This document shows positions 51,901 to 59,073 of a stretch of 64,000 nt of DNA, in pieces. The DNA lies in assembly GCF_029223485.1 (NCBI RefSeq), contig NZ_JARHTP010000003.1, positions 62,001 through 126,000 on the forward strand. The letters run 5' to 3'. Every line of letters begins with the position of its first letter. Positions within the stretch are counted from its first letter, which is position 1. The notes below the pieces were generated by a model. The model was not told the origin of the DNA. It saw nothing but the letters and a program-made list of their open reading frames with translations, and ran no database searches. A program made the translations under genes and the position numbers. This DNA comes from Streptomyces coacervatus. GTDB taxonomy: Bacteria; Actinomycetota; Actinomycetes; Streptomycetales; Streptomycetaceae.

Positions 51901-52707
51901 TTACGCGACCGGGGCGCTGCTCGCCTCGGGCCAGGTGATCCAGGACGTCGGAATCTCGTCGTCCAGCCGGATGACGTCCCGCGGCGCAAGCACCCGAGTG
52001 CGCAGCAACTCCCGCGCCACGAGCCGCGCCACGGCGATAGCGCCCGGCGGATTGAAGTGCGTGTTGTCCTGCTCGGTGGCGGTCCAGTTGAAGTACTTCT
52101 TCGTCTCCTCGACGCCGAGCTCCTGCCACAGCGCAAGCGACAGCGCCTCGATGTCGAGCAGCGCCACCCGCTCCTGCGCGGCGAGCGCACGCATCGCCGC
52201 CGGATACTCGCCGTGGGTCGGCACGGCGTTCCCGTCCGCATCGAAGCGACGCCGCTCGACGGGCGTCGCGAGCACGGGCCGGGCACCGTGCGCACGCGCG
52301 CCCTCGATGTACTGCCGCAGATAGTCCTGGTACGTCGTCCAGGGCTCGGTGTAACGGGTGGGGTCGTCCTTCTTCTCGTCATTGTGCGCGAACTGAACGA
52401 GCAGGAAGTCCCCCGGCCGAATCACCGAGAGGATCGCATCGAGCCGACCTTCATCGACGAAGCTCTTCGAACTGCGCCCGTTCACGGCGTGATTGGCGAC
52501 AGGTAGGTCTTTCCGGAGGAAGAACGGAAGCGCCATTCCCCACCCGGTCTCGGGCGCGGCGTCGGCGTATTTCTGGGCGGCGGTGGAATCACCGGCGATG
52601 TAGAGGGTGCGACGGCACTGCGCGGCTTGCGCAGTACCGATGCCCGCAAGGGCAAGAGGAACGGCGGCAACAGCCGCCAGGCTGACCTGTCTGCGAGTAA
52701 GGGACAC
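51901..52707 (-). CDS. Rhamnogalacturonan acetylesterase (CE12, SGNH hydrolase)
   Basis: Protein of 268 residues with a signal sequence (SLTRRQVSLAAVAAV, Tat-like, to TAQA). SGNH blocks are LYIAGDSTAAQKY (nucleophile Ser), NHAVNGRSSKSF (Gly), VQFAHNDEKKDDP (Asn) and DNTHFNPPGA (Asp-x-x-His variant), the CE12 pattern. It removes acetyl esters from RG-I so the lyases can bind. GTG 52707 with GAAAGG upstream is preferred over TTG 52722. A family B repeat separates it from the binding-protein gene upstream. Confidence 0.92.
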   Translation of the reverse strand: MSLTRRQVSLAAVAAVPLALAGIGTAQAAQCRRTLYIAGDSTAAQKYADAAPETGWGMALPFFLRKDLPVANHAVNGRSSKSFVDEGRLDAILSVIRPGDFLLVQFAHNDEKKDDPTRYTEPWTTYQDYLRQYIEGARAHGARPVLATPVERRRFDADGNAVPTHGEYPAAMRALAAQERVALLDIEALSLALWQELGVEETKKYFNWTATEQDNTHFNPPGAIAVARLVARELLRTRVLAPRDVIRLDDEIPTSWITWPEASSAPVA

Positions 52708-52740
52708 ACCGGTGCCTTTCAAACAGGGGGTACGGGGAGG

Positions 52741-52813
52741 TTTTTAGGGGCGCGGGACCGTATCGATTTGCGGCTCCGCCGCGTGGGCGCGACCAGCCAC
52801 AACGGACCCGCAG
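52741..52813 (+). repeat. Family B intergenic repeat, copy 5
   Basis: TTTTTAGGGGCGCGGGACCG, TATCGATTTGCGGCTCCGCC, GCGTGGGCGCGACCAGCCAC, ending AACGGACCCGCAG. It is nearly identical to copy 3 and, as there, sits between two minus-strand genes: after the sugar-binding-protein gene and 34 bp before the CE12 start. Confidence 0.87.
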
Positions 52814-52840
52814 TCCCCCACCAACCGCATCCACCCGATC

Positions 52841-54178
52841 TCAGTGGTTCTTCTTCCAGTCCGCCTGCGCCTTGTTCAACTGATCGGCCAACGTGTCCAG
52901 AAACTGCTTCCCGCTCATCTTTCCGAGCAGGACTTTCTGGAAATTCGGCTCATTGTCGGCCTTGGAGATCGTGTTCCAGTCCGGCAGGTAGTACGGCAAC
53001 TGCACCACCTTGGTCCCAGCCCCGTTCAACGCGGCAGCAGCCAGCTTCGTCGGCTCGGCCTTCTGGATCCACGCGTCCTGCGCAGCCTCCGTGTTCGCGG
53101 GGATCTGCCCCGCAGACTCGTTGAACTTGGAGTTCTCCTCGTGCGAGACGGCGAACTCGACGAACTTCCACGCGGCCGCCTTGTTCTTGCTGGACTTGAA
53201 GACACTCAGCCCGTCGACCGGGTTGGAGATCTGTACACGCGTGCCGTCGTCCTGTGTCGGGTTGGGCAGCCCCCGGAACTTGTCCGCGCCCAGCGCCTTC
53301 AGATGGTCCTGGTACGAACCGAGGTTGTGGCTCAGCATTCCGATGGTGCCGCTGTCCCACTGGGCGACCATTTTGGTGAAGTCGTTGTTGACGTCGGCGG
53401 ACGGGGTGTCCTTCTTGTAGAGCGCGACGTACTTCTCCAACGCGGCCACGTTCTTGGGGTCGTTGACCGTGGTCTTGTCGCCGTTCCAGAACGAGGTGAT
53501 ACCGCTCTGGCTGTACGACGCGTCGAGCGCCGGTGCAATCGACCCCTCTCCACCGCGGATGGTGAAGCCGAACTCGTTCTTGCTCTTGTTCGTGAGCTTG
53601 TCGGCGGCCGCATAGAACTTCGACCAGGTGGTCGGCGCGTCCAGACCGGCCTTCTTGAACAGATCCGTGCGGTACCACAACGTGCCGTTGTTCGACGACG
53701 TCGGGATCTGGTACAGCTTGTCGCCGCCGCCCGCGGCCTTGCTGCTGTCCAGCAGGTTCTGGCTCAGCTTGCCGTTCAGCGAGCTCTTCGCAAGGCGGCT
53801 GTCCAGGGGCTCCAGCGCGCCCTGGACCGCGACCTCGGCGAGCATCGCGGTGCCCACGCCGCCGACGTCCGGCAGTCCGCCGCCCTGGATGGCGGTGTCG
53901 TACTTGGACTGGGCGCTCGCGGCGGGAATGCCGACATAGTTGACCTTGATGTCCGGGTTCTTCTTCTCGAAGTCGGCGATGATCTCCTTCCAGATGTCGG
54001 TCCGGACACCGCCGTTGTTGTCCCAGAAGGTGATCTCGCCCTTGCCGGAGCCCTCGTTGCCCTTGTCCCCCGCACTGCCGCTGCCGTCGTCGCCGCAGGC
54101 GGTGGCGGTCAGCGCGAGCACGGAGCCCAGGGCGACGGCGACGGCCGCGCGCCTGCTTCTGCGGATGCTGCTCTTCAT
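52841..54178 (-). CDS. Sugar ABC transporter substrate-binding lipoprotein
   Basis: Binding protein (family 1, MalE-type) of 445 residues, lipidated at Cys28 in the lipobox LTATAC. Typical parts are ITFWDNNGGVRTDIWKEII, FEKKNPDIKVNYVG, WYRTDLFKKAGLDAPTTWS and SSKNKAAAWKFVEF. It should capture pectin- or RG-I-derived oligosaccharides for the MalF/MalG-like permeases encoded at 60359-62175. Six enzyme genes on the same strand lie between it and its permeases. No ATPase gene is seen, so a shared MsiK-type ATPase is likely. Confidence 0.92.
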   Translation of the reverse strand: MKSSIRRSRRAAVAVALGSVLALTATACGDDGSGSAGDKGNEGSGKGEITFWDNNGGVRTDIWKEIIADFEKKNPDIKVNYVGIPAASAQSKYDTAIQGGGLPDVGGVGTAMLAEVAVQGALEPLDSRLAKSSLNGKLSQNLLDSSKAAGGGDKLYQIPTSSNNGTLWYRTDLFKKAGLDAPTTWSKFYAAADKLTNKSKNEFGFTIRGGEGSIAPALDASYSQSGITSFWNGDKTTVNDPKNVAALEKYVALYKKDTPSADVNNDFTKMVAQWDSGTIGMLSHNLGSYQDHLKALGADKFRGLPNPTQDDGTRVQISNPVDGLSVFKSSKNKAAAWKFVEFAVSHEENSKFNESAGQIPANTEAAQDAWIQKAEPTKLAAAALNGAGTKVVQLPYYLPDWNTISKADNEPNFQKVLLGKMSGKQFLDTLADQLNKAQADWKKNH

Positions 54179-54227
54179 TGGTCGGCTCTTTCTTCTGGAT
54201 CCAACGGAGAAATGAAGTTGTGGGGGG

Positions 54228-55313
54228 TCAGCGACCCATGCGCGGCTGCGGACCGGCGAAGCGCTTCACCAGCGCCGGCACGGCGGCGGCCGGGTCCAGC
54301 CGGTAGTCGTAGAAGTCCCGCGGGTCGAAGGCGGTGCCCCACTCGTCCGTCCGCCCGGTCGTGTTCCGCAGGATCGACCCGCGCTGCACCAACTCCGCGG
54401 TGGCGTCGGCCTGATAGGGGTGCTGGACACCGTCGTAGTAACTGTTCTCGATGACCATCTTGGTGTGGCCCCGCGACCAGTTCCCGTACGTCCACACCGG
54501 GTCGCCGTCGGCCACCTGCGCCGACAGGTAGTTGTTGTAGAGGTGGGCGTACGCGCAGTTGTCAGCGGACGGGTTGCGCTGCTTCGTACCGGTGAACCAG
54601 TTGTGGTCGATGGTGACCTGAGTGATCACATTGGGCGTCCAGCCGATCCCGAACGCCTTGTTGTGGTTGCTGAACACGTTGTACGAGACGGTGATGTACT
54701 GGCTGTCCTTGCGCAGGTCGATCAGTCCGTCGCCCATGTGCGTCAGGCGGTTGTGGTCGATCCAGACGTGGTCGACGGTGTCCATCTGGATGGCGTCGAA
54801 GTCCTGCGTCTTGCCGTCCCAGTCGCCCTCGACGTACGAGTCCCGGATGGTCAGATTGCGGATGATCACGTTGTGGGTGCCCGGGTTGAGGTGCAGCTCC
54901 CCGTGCACGATCTCGCCCGTGTCGCCGACGCCGATGATCGTCTTGTTGGAGCCGACGATGATGTTCGAGCCGAAGGGCTCGACGGCGATCGATCCCGAGA
55001 CCCGGATGATGTACGGCTCCTCGGCCGCCGCGTACTTGGCCAGCGAGGCCTGGTCGGTGACCGTCACGACCTTGCCGCCCGCGCCGCCGGTGGTGCCCCC
55101 GGCGAGGGAGGCGAAGCCGTGCGGCACGTCGCTGAAGCGGTCGGCGTTCATGGAGGTCGGAGTGCTCACCGGAGTCGCGGCCTTGGCCTGCCCGATCGCC
55201 CCGAGACTCAACGCGGCCACTAAGCCGAGCACGGCGGCCAGGACCTTGCCGGGCCCCGGTCTCGGTCCCGGCCTCGATCCTGGTAAGCGCTTGCTATCAA
55301 GGTGCTGCGTCAT
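54228..55313 (-). CDS. Secreted pectate lyase, PL1-type, with two TTA codons (copy c)
   Basis: Protein of 361 residues with a GPRPGPG-rich N-terminus and a signal helix ending near GQAKAAT. The PL1 core includes GGTTGGAGGKVVTVTDQ, NKTIIGVGD, DHVWIDHNRLTHMGDGLIDL, and TKQRNPSADN with HLYNNYLSA near the catalytic Arg. It is a different PL1 branch from copies a and b. Codons 10 and 31 are TTA, read in Streptomyces only by the bldA tRNA, so translation should be development-dependent. I saw no other in-frame TTA in the real genes of this window. An AAGCGCTT palindrome covers codons 8-10. Confidence 0.9.
   Translation of the reverse strand: MTQHLDSKRLPGSRPGPRPGPGKVLAAVLGLVAALSLGAIGQAKAATPVSTPTSMNADRFSDVPHGFASLAGGTTGGAGGKVVTVTDQASLAKYAAAEEPYIIRVSGSIAVEPFGSNIIVGSNKTIIGVGDTGEIVHGELHLNPGTHNVIIRNLTIRDSYVEGDWDGKTQDFDAIQMDTVDHVWIDHNRLTHMGDGLIDLRKDSQYITVSYNVFSNHNKAFGIGWTPNVITQVTIDHNWFTGTKQRNPSADNCAYAHLYNNYLSAQVADGDPVWTYGNWSRGHTKMVIENSYYDGVQHPYQADATAELVQRGSILRNTTGRTDEWGTAFDPRDFYDYRLDPAAAVPALVKRFAGPQPRMGR
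55283..55296. promoter_or_regulatory. AAGCGCTT palindrome at the 5' end of the PL1 copy c gene
   Basis: Minus strand AGCAAGCGCTTACC (core at 55285-55292). It matches the site upstream of the permease operon (AGCAAGCGCTTCC) over 12 of 13 bases. It lies inside codons 7-11 of the lyase gene and includes its first TTA codon. AAGCGCTT cores are typical of LacI-family and catabolite-type operators. Confidence 0.5.
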
Positions 55314-55346
55314 TGCGGCTCCCAACAGGCATACGGGTGCGGTGGG

Positions 55347-57089
55347 TTACTCAGCTGCGATGGGTGACAAGGAGTCGATCCTGAAGTGCATGAAGGTTGC
55401 CGCGCCGGCGTGACCCGAGCCGACGGGCGCGAGGGCGAACAGTCCGAGCAGGGCACCCACCCAGCGCCAGGGGGTGGCGGCGAAGACAGGACCAGACAGC
55501 TGCGGGCCCTCTCCGATGTCGTGGAAGAACCGGCAGCGCGCCCCGGCCCCGATCTCGATCCGCAGCCGTACGCGCCCCTCCGGCGCCACGCGCGGGTGGT
55601 CGGCGTCCCGCTCCCGCTCGGCGACCCCCTCGGCGAACCGGTGCACGAGATGCACCGTCCCGTCGGCCCCCCGCTGCAGGCCGATCCAGCTGAATGCGTC
55701 CCCGAGGACGGCGAGCCCGGCCCGCGCCCCCGGCTCCTCGCTGTGCAGCTTCAGCTCCACCTCGACCGCCGACGGTGTGCCGGGCAGCCGCTGGGTGAGG
55801 ATGCTCGGGAGTTTGCGCAGGTCGTGGGCGTCGGCCGAGCGGACGCAGGTCAGGCGGAGGCCGTCGCCGGAGTGGTGGGTGGCCCAGCCGTCCTGCTGAT
55901 TGGCGGTCCATGACCACTGGCGGCCGAAGCGGCCGCCGGGGAAGTCGTCGTCGGTGGCGGGCGCGGCGGGCGGCCCCGGCGGCAGGTCGGGACGCCGGTG
56001 TACGGCGACGGGGGCGCCGTCGTCACCGAGCACCGGCCAGCCGTCCGTGCTCCAGCGCATCGGCTGGAGGTGCACGACCCTGCCGTACGCGCCCCGCTGC
56101 TGGAAGTGCAGGAACCAGTCCTCGCCGGACGGGGTGCGCACCCAGCCGCCCTGGTGCGGCCCGTTGACGTCGGTGTCCTGCTGCTCGAGGACGATCTTCT
56201 CCTCGTACGGCCCGAAGAAGCCGCGCGAGCGGAGGGCGCCCTGCCAGCCGGTCTCCACTCCCCCGGCGGGGGCCAGGATCCAGAACCAGCCGTCGTGCCG
56301 GTAGAGCTTGGGGCCTTCGAGGGTGAACCAGCCGGGGATGCGGTCCCCGTCGACGATCAGCTTGCCCTCGTCGAGGAGTTCGGTTCCGTGGGGGTGCATA
56401 CGGTGGCCGGTGAGGCGGTTCTTGACGCCGGAGCGGGACTTGGCCCAGGCGTGCACGAGGTAGGCGTCGCCGGTCTCCTCGTCCCACAGGGGGCAGGGGT
56501 CGATGAGTCCCTTGCCGGCCTTCACCAGGTGCGGGCGGGTCCAAGGGCCGCGTATCTCAGGGGAGTTGATCTGGAAGATGCCCTGGTCGGGGTCGCCCCA
56601 GAAGATCCAGAAGCGGTCGTCGTGGTGGCGGATCGAGGGTGCCCAGATTCCGCAGTCGTGGCGCGGGGTCCTGAACTCGGCGGCGGGTTCGAGGCGTTGC
56701 AGGGCGTGGCCGACCAGCGTCCAGTTGACCAGGTCGCGGGAGTGCAGCAGGGGCAGGCCGGGGGCGCGGCCGAAGCTGGAGGCGGTGAGGTAGAAGTCGT
56801 CGCCGACGCGGACGACGTCCGGGTCCGACCAGTCCGCGTTGAGGATCGGGTTGGTGTAGAGGTCGGAGATCGGGGCGGCACACACGTCGGGGATCGGGGC
56901 GGCACACACGTCGGGAGTCGGGGATATATGGCCGTCGGGGGTCGGCCGTATAGGGCCGTCGGTGACCGGCCGTGCAGGGCCGCCGGACACCGGCCGTGCA
57001 GGGCCGTCAGAGACCGGCCGTGCAGGCCCGCCGGACACCGGACGTGCAGACCCGTCGGGAATCGGGGTGGTACGGCCGTCGTTCCTCAC
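55347..57089 (-). CDS. Cytoplasmic GH43 glycosidase with an N-terminal octapeptide repeat tract
   Basis: Protein of 580 residues without a signal peptide. Residues 4-75 are nine exact-length 8-residue repeats (DGPARPVS-like, later DVCAAPIP). The GH43 propeller (about 78-390) begins YTNPILNADWSDPDVVRVG and includes CGIWAPSIRHHDDRFWIFW and FTLEGPKLYRHDGWFWI (the acid Glu region). A C-terminal concanavalin-like domain (about 405-575) follows, as in GH43_12-type enzymes. GTG 57089 overlaps the upstream stop (GTGA); a GTG in the late repeats could be the true start. It probably trims imported oligosaccharides. Confidence 0.85.
   Translation of the reverse strand: MRNDGRTTPIPDGSARPVSGGPARPVSDGPARPVSGGPARPVTDGPIRPTPDGHISPTPDVCAAPIPDVCAAPISDLYTNPILNADWSDPDVVRVGDDFYLTASSFGRAPGLPLLHSRDLVNWTLVGHALQRLEPAAEFRTPRHDCGIWAPSIRHHDDRFWIFWGDPDQGIFQINSPEIRGPWTRPHLVKAGKGLIDPCPLWDEETGDAYLVHAWAKSRSGVKNRLTGHRMHPHGTELLDEGKLIVDGDRIPGWFTLEGPKLYRHDGWFWILAPAGGVETGWQGALRSRGFFGPYEEKIVLEQQDTDVNGPHQGGWVRTPSGEDWFLHFQQRGAYGRVVHLQPMRWSTDGWPVLGDDGAPVAVHRRPDLPPGPPAAPATDDDFPGGRFGRQWSWTANQQDGWATHHSGDGLRLTCVRSADAHDLRKLPSILTQRLPGTPSAVEVELKLHSEEPGARAGLAVLGDAFSWIGLQRGADGTVHLVHRFAEGVAERERDADHPRVAPEGRVRLRIEIGAGARCRFFHDIGEGPQLSGPVFAATPWRWVGALLGLFALAPVGSGHAGAATFMHFRIDSLSPIAAE
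56865..57080 (-). repeat. Coding minisatellite: nine 24-bp units in the GH43 gene
   Basis: Nine consecutive in-frame 24-bp units encode octapeptides DGRTTPIP, DGSARPVS, GGPARPVS, DGPARPVS, GGPARPVT, DGPIRPTP, DGHISPTP, DVCAAPIP and DVCAAPIS. Units 2-5 are nearly identical at DNA level, and the last two are near copies of each other. The tract precedes the GH43 domain and looks prone to expansion. Confidence 0.9.
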
Positions 57090-57931
57090 TGGCTCACCGC
57101 CTTCCGGACCAGCGCCGCCGCCTCGTTCCGGCTCAGCCGGCCGTCGGCGACGACGGTGACGACGCGCCGTACGACCGTCTCGCCGGGCGGAATCGGGAGC
57201 CGGTCCGTGTGCGCCAACGACGAGCCCACGCCCGGGTATTCGGCGGTGCGCACGAACCACGGGTCCCGACGGGTCGCGTCCGTGGCGCCGGCGAAGACCA
57301 GCGTCCAGGTGGTGCCGGCGAGGGCCAGCCAGTCGGCGCGGGTGCCGTGCACCTCCGGTTCGCCCTCGCGGTCGGCGGTGAAGACGTGCGGGGTGTCGTG
57401 CTCCTTGCGGGCGCGCCAGAAGAAGCCGCCGTAGGCCGCGCCGGGGCGTCCGTTGGTGGCCGGGCTGCCGATCGACAGCGGGCCGGCGGTGACATTGGTG
57501 AGCGAGAACGTGAAGTCCAACGCCCAGGCGGTGTCGGTGAGTTCGGTGGCGGCGACGGTGCGGCGCTCGCGCAGCAGTTCGCCGCCGGACGCCACCCAGC
57601 GCAGCTCCTCCACGAAGCCGTCGGGGTCACGGAGCTGGAAGGAGGTGTGGCGCTGGGCGCCGTGGTTGTCCAGCTCGGTCGGCCCCTGGTCACGGACATA
57701 CGTCCGTCCGCCCCAGAAGTTGTGCCCCTCGACGTCGGGAACGGCGACACCGACGCCGAGGTGGTGGATGTGGTCGGCGGGGCTGAGCTCGGTGACCGCC
57801 GTGCCTGCCAGGGTGGTGACGGGGTGCAGATAGGGGCGTGGCGAGAGCCGGGGCGGCAGTTCGGGCCGGGTGACATAGCGGCCGACCGGGCGGCCCGCGA
57901 CGCGCAGGACGGGCGAGTCGTTGGTCGTCAT
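57086..57931 (-). CDS. PmoA-like (DUF6807) protein
   Basis: Protein of 281 residues without a signal peptide, of the family annotated PmoA-like/DUF6807. Conserved parts are SPRPYLHPVTTLAGTAVTE, DHIHHLGVGVAVPDVEGHNF with a His pair, and YGGFFWRARKE. The name comes from a distant methane-monooxygenase annotation and does not mean that activity here. Members often sit beside Gfo/Idh/MocA oxidoreductases in sugar-use clusters, as here. It may be an epimerase/mutarotase-like sugar protein by fold; function unproven. Starts overlap: TGATG with the oxidoreductase stop. Confidence 0.8.
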   Translation of the reverse strand: MTTNDSPVLRVAGRPVGRYVTRPELPPRLSPRPYLHPVTTLAGTAVTELSPADHIHHLGVGVAVPDVEGHNFWGGRTYVRDQGPTELDNHGAQRHTSFQLRDPDGFVEELRWVASGGELLRERRTVAATELTDTAWALDFTFSLTNVTAGPLSIGSPATNGRPGAAYGGFFWRARKEHDTPHVFTADREGEPEVHGTRADWLALAGTTWTLVFAGATDATRRDPWFVRTAEYPGVGSSLAHTDRLPIPPGETVVRRVVTVVADGRLSRNEAAALVRKAVSQ

Positions 57932-59073
57932 CAGGTGCTCACCTCTTTCGGTAGGGCCCAGGTGGCGCCGAGTTCGGAGTAGAGGGAGAGGCTGTCGGCG
58001 GCGGCCGCGACGAGTCCGTCGATGCCGGGCACGACCCTGCGGCCCTCGTCGGGGATCAGGTGCCAGGCCCCGGCCGGCAGCGGGGCCGGGTCGGGGGCCT
58101 GTCGAATCGCTTCAACGACCTTCATGAAGGCGCCCGTTGCGTCCGGGGTGACCAGAAGGTCGGCGCCGTCGGTGAGGTGGTCGACCAGGTTCTCCAGCAG
58201 GTCGGTGCGGCCGTACTCGTACTCCTCGGGGCCGTGGTCGGCACGCTGGAGCAGGACCCGGTCCTGCTTGTACCAGAAGGTGATCCGGCCGCGGGTGCCG
58301 TGCACGACGACGTACGGGTCGTCGGGGTCCTCTGCGCACAGGGTCGCGGCGACGGTGATCCGGCGGTCCTGTGCGGTGGTGACGCGGACGCAGGAAGTGT
58401 CGTCGGACTCGATGTCGTTGGCGCGCAGCAGCTCCAGCTCGATGCCGGTGACGTCCTCGGCGCGCGTGGAGCCGTTCAGCGCGAGGGCGGTGGCGACGGC
58501 GTGCGCGAGCGGGTTGGTCAGCACGCCGTCGATCACGTCGACGCCGTTCAGGCGCCGCTTTCCGGCCCAGGGCGCACGCCGGTAGTACGACTCCGGCCGG
58601 GCCCAGGCGCCCGCCCCGCCGATGCCGACGACCTCGCCGATCGCACCCTCGGCGACCATCTCGCGGATCGCTGGCACGGCGTGCGAGCCCAGCGACTGGA
58701 AGCCGATCTGGCAGACCACACCCGCCTCGGCGACCCCGTCGGCCATCCGCCGGAACTCGGCGTACGAGGGCGCGGGCGGCTTCTCCAGGAGCAGGTGAAC
58801 GCCCTTGCTCGCGGCCGTCAGCGCCAGGTCGGTGTGGGTCGGGATCGGCGTGCAGATCACCGCGATCCCGGCGCCGGTGGAGTCGAGGAGCGCGCCGAAG
58901 TCGGCGGACTGCTCGGGCGTGCCGAGGCCCTCCGGGATCTCGTCCCCCGCCAGCGCGGTCAGCTCGCAGATGCCTGCCAGCCGTACGATCCCCTTGTCCT
59001 GGAGGCGGCGGATGTTGTCCAGGTGCCAGCGGCCGTGGCCGCGCGCACCCGCCAGGACGATGTCTGTGCTCAT
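57931..59073 (-). CDS. Gfo/Idh/MocA-family NAD(P)-dependent oxidoreductase
   Basis: Oxidoreductase of 380 residues. The N-terminal Rossmann domain starts DIVLAGARGHGRWHLDNI, and GVHLLLEKPPAPSYAEF contains the EKP catalytic Lys. The C-terminal alpha/beta substrate domain follows with DVIDGVLTNPLAHAVATAL. Family members act on sugars, sugar acids or inositols. ATG 59073 overlaps the PL1 stop (ATGA) and the stop overlaps the PmoA-like ATG. Probably converts a sugar released by the cytoplasmic GH43. Confidence 0.88.
   Translation of the reverse strand: MSTDIVLAGARGHGRWHLDNIRRLQDKGIVRLAGICELTALAGDEIPEGLGTPEQSADFGALLDSTGAGIAVICTPIPTHTDLALTAASKGVHLLLEKPPAPSYAEFRRMADGVAEAGVVCQIGFQSLGSHAVPAIREMVAEGAIGEVVGIGGAGAWARPESYYRRAPWAGKRRLNGVDVIDGVLTNPLAHAVATALALNGSTRAEDVTGIELELLRANDIESDDTSCVRVTTAQDRRITVAATLCAEDPDDPYVVVHGTRGRITFWYKQDRVLLQRADHGPEEYEYGRTDLLENLVDHLTDGADLLVTPDATGAFMKVVEAIRQAPDPAPLPAGAWHLIPDEGRRVVPGIDGLVAAAADSLSLYSELGATWALPKEVST

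Noticed and set aside
15433..52813. Family B repeats as insertion-sequence ends or attachment sites
   Set aside because: No transposase, integrase or target duplications; copies vary in length and sit at gene ends.
54259..54266. Third AAGCGCTT palindrome
   Set aside because: It lies at the 3' end of the PL1 coding region (Lys-Arg-Phe codons) and lacks the AGC-flank shared by the other two.
56865..57080. CRISPR array
   Set aside because: Units are contiguous 24-mers without spacers and encode a protein repeat.
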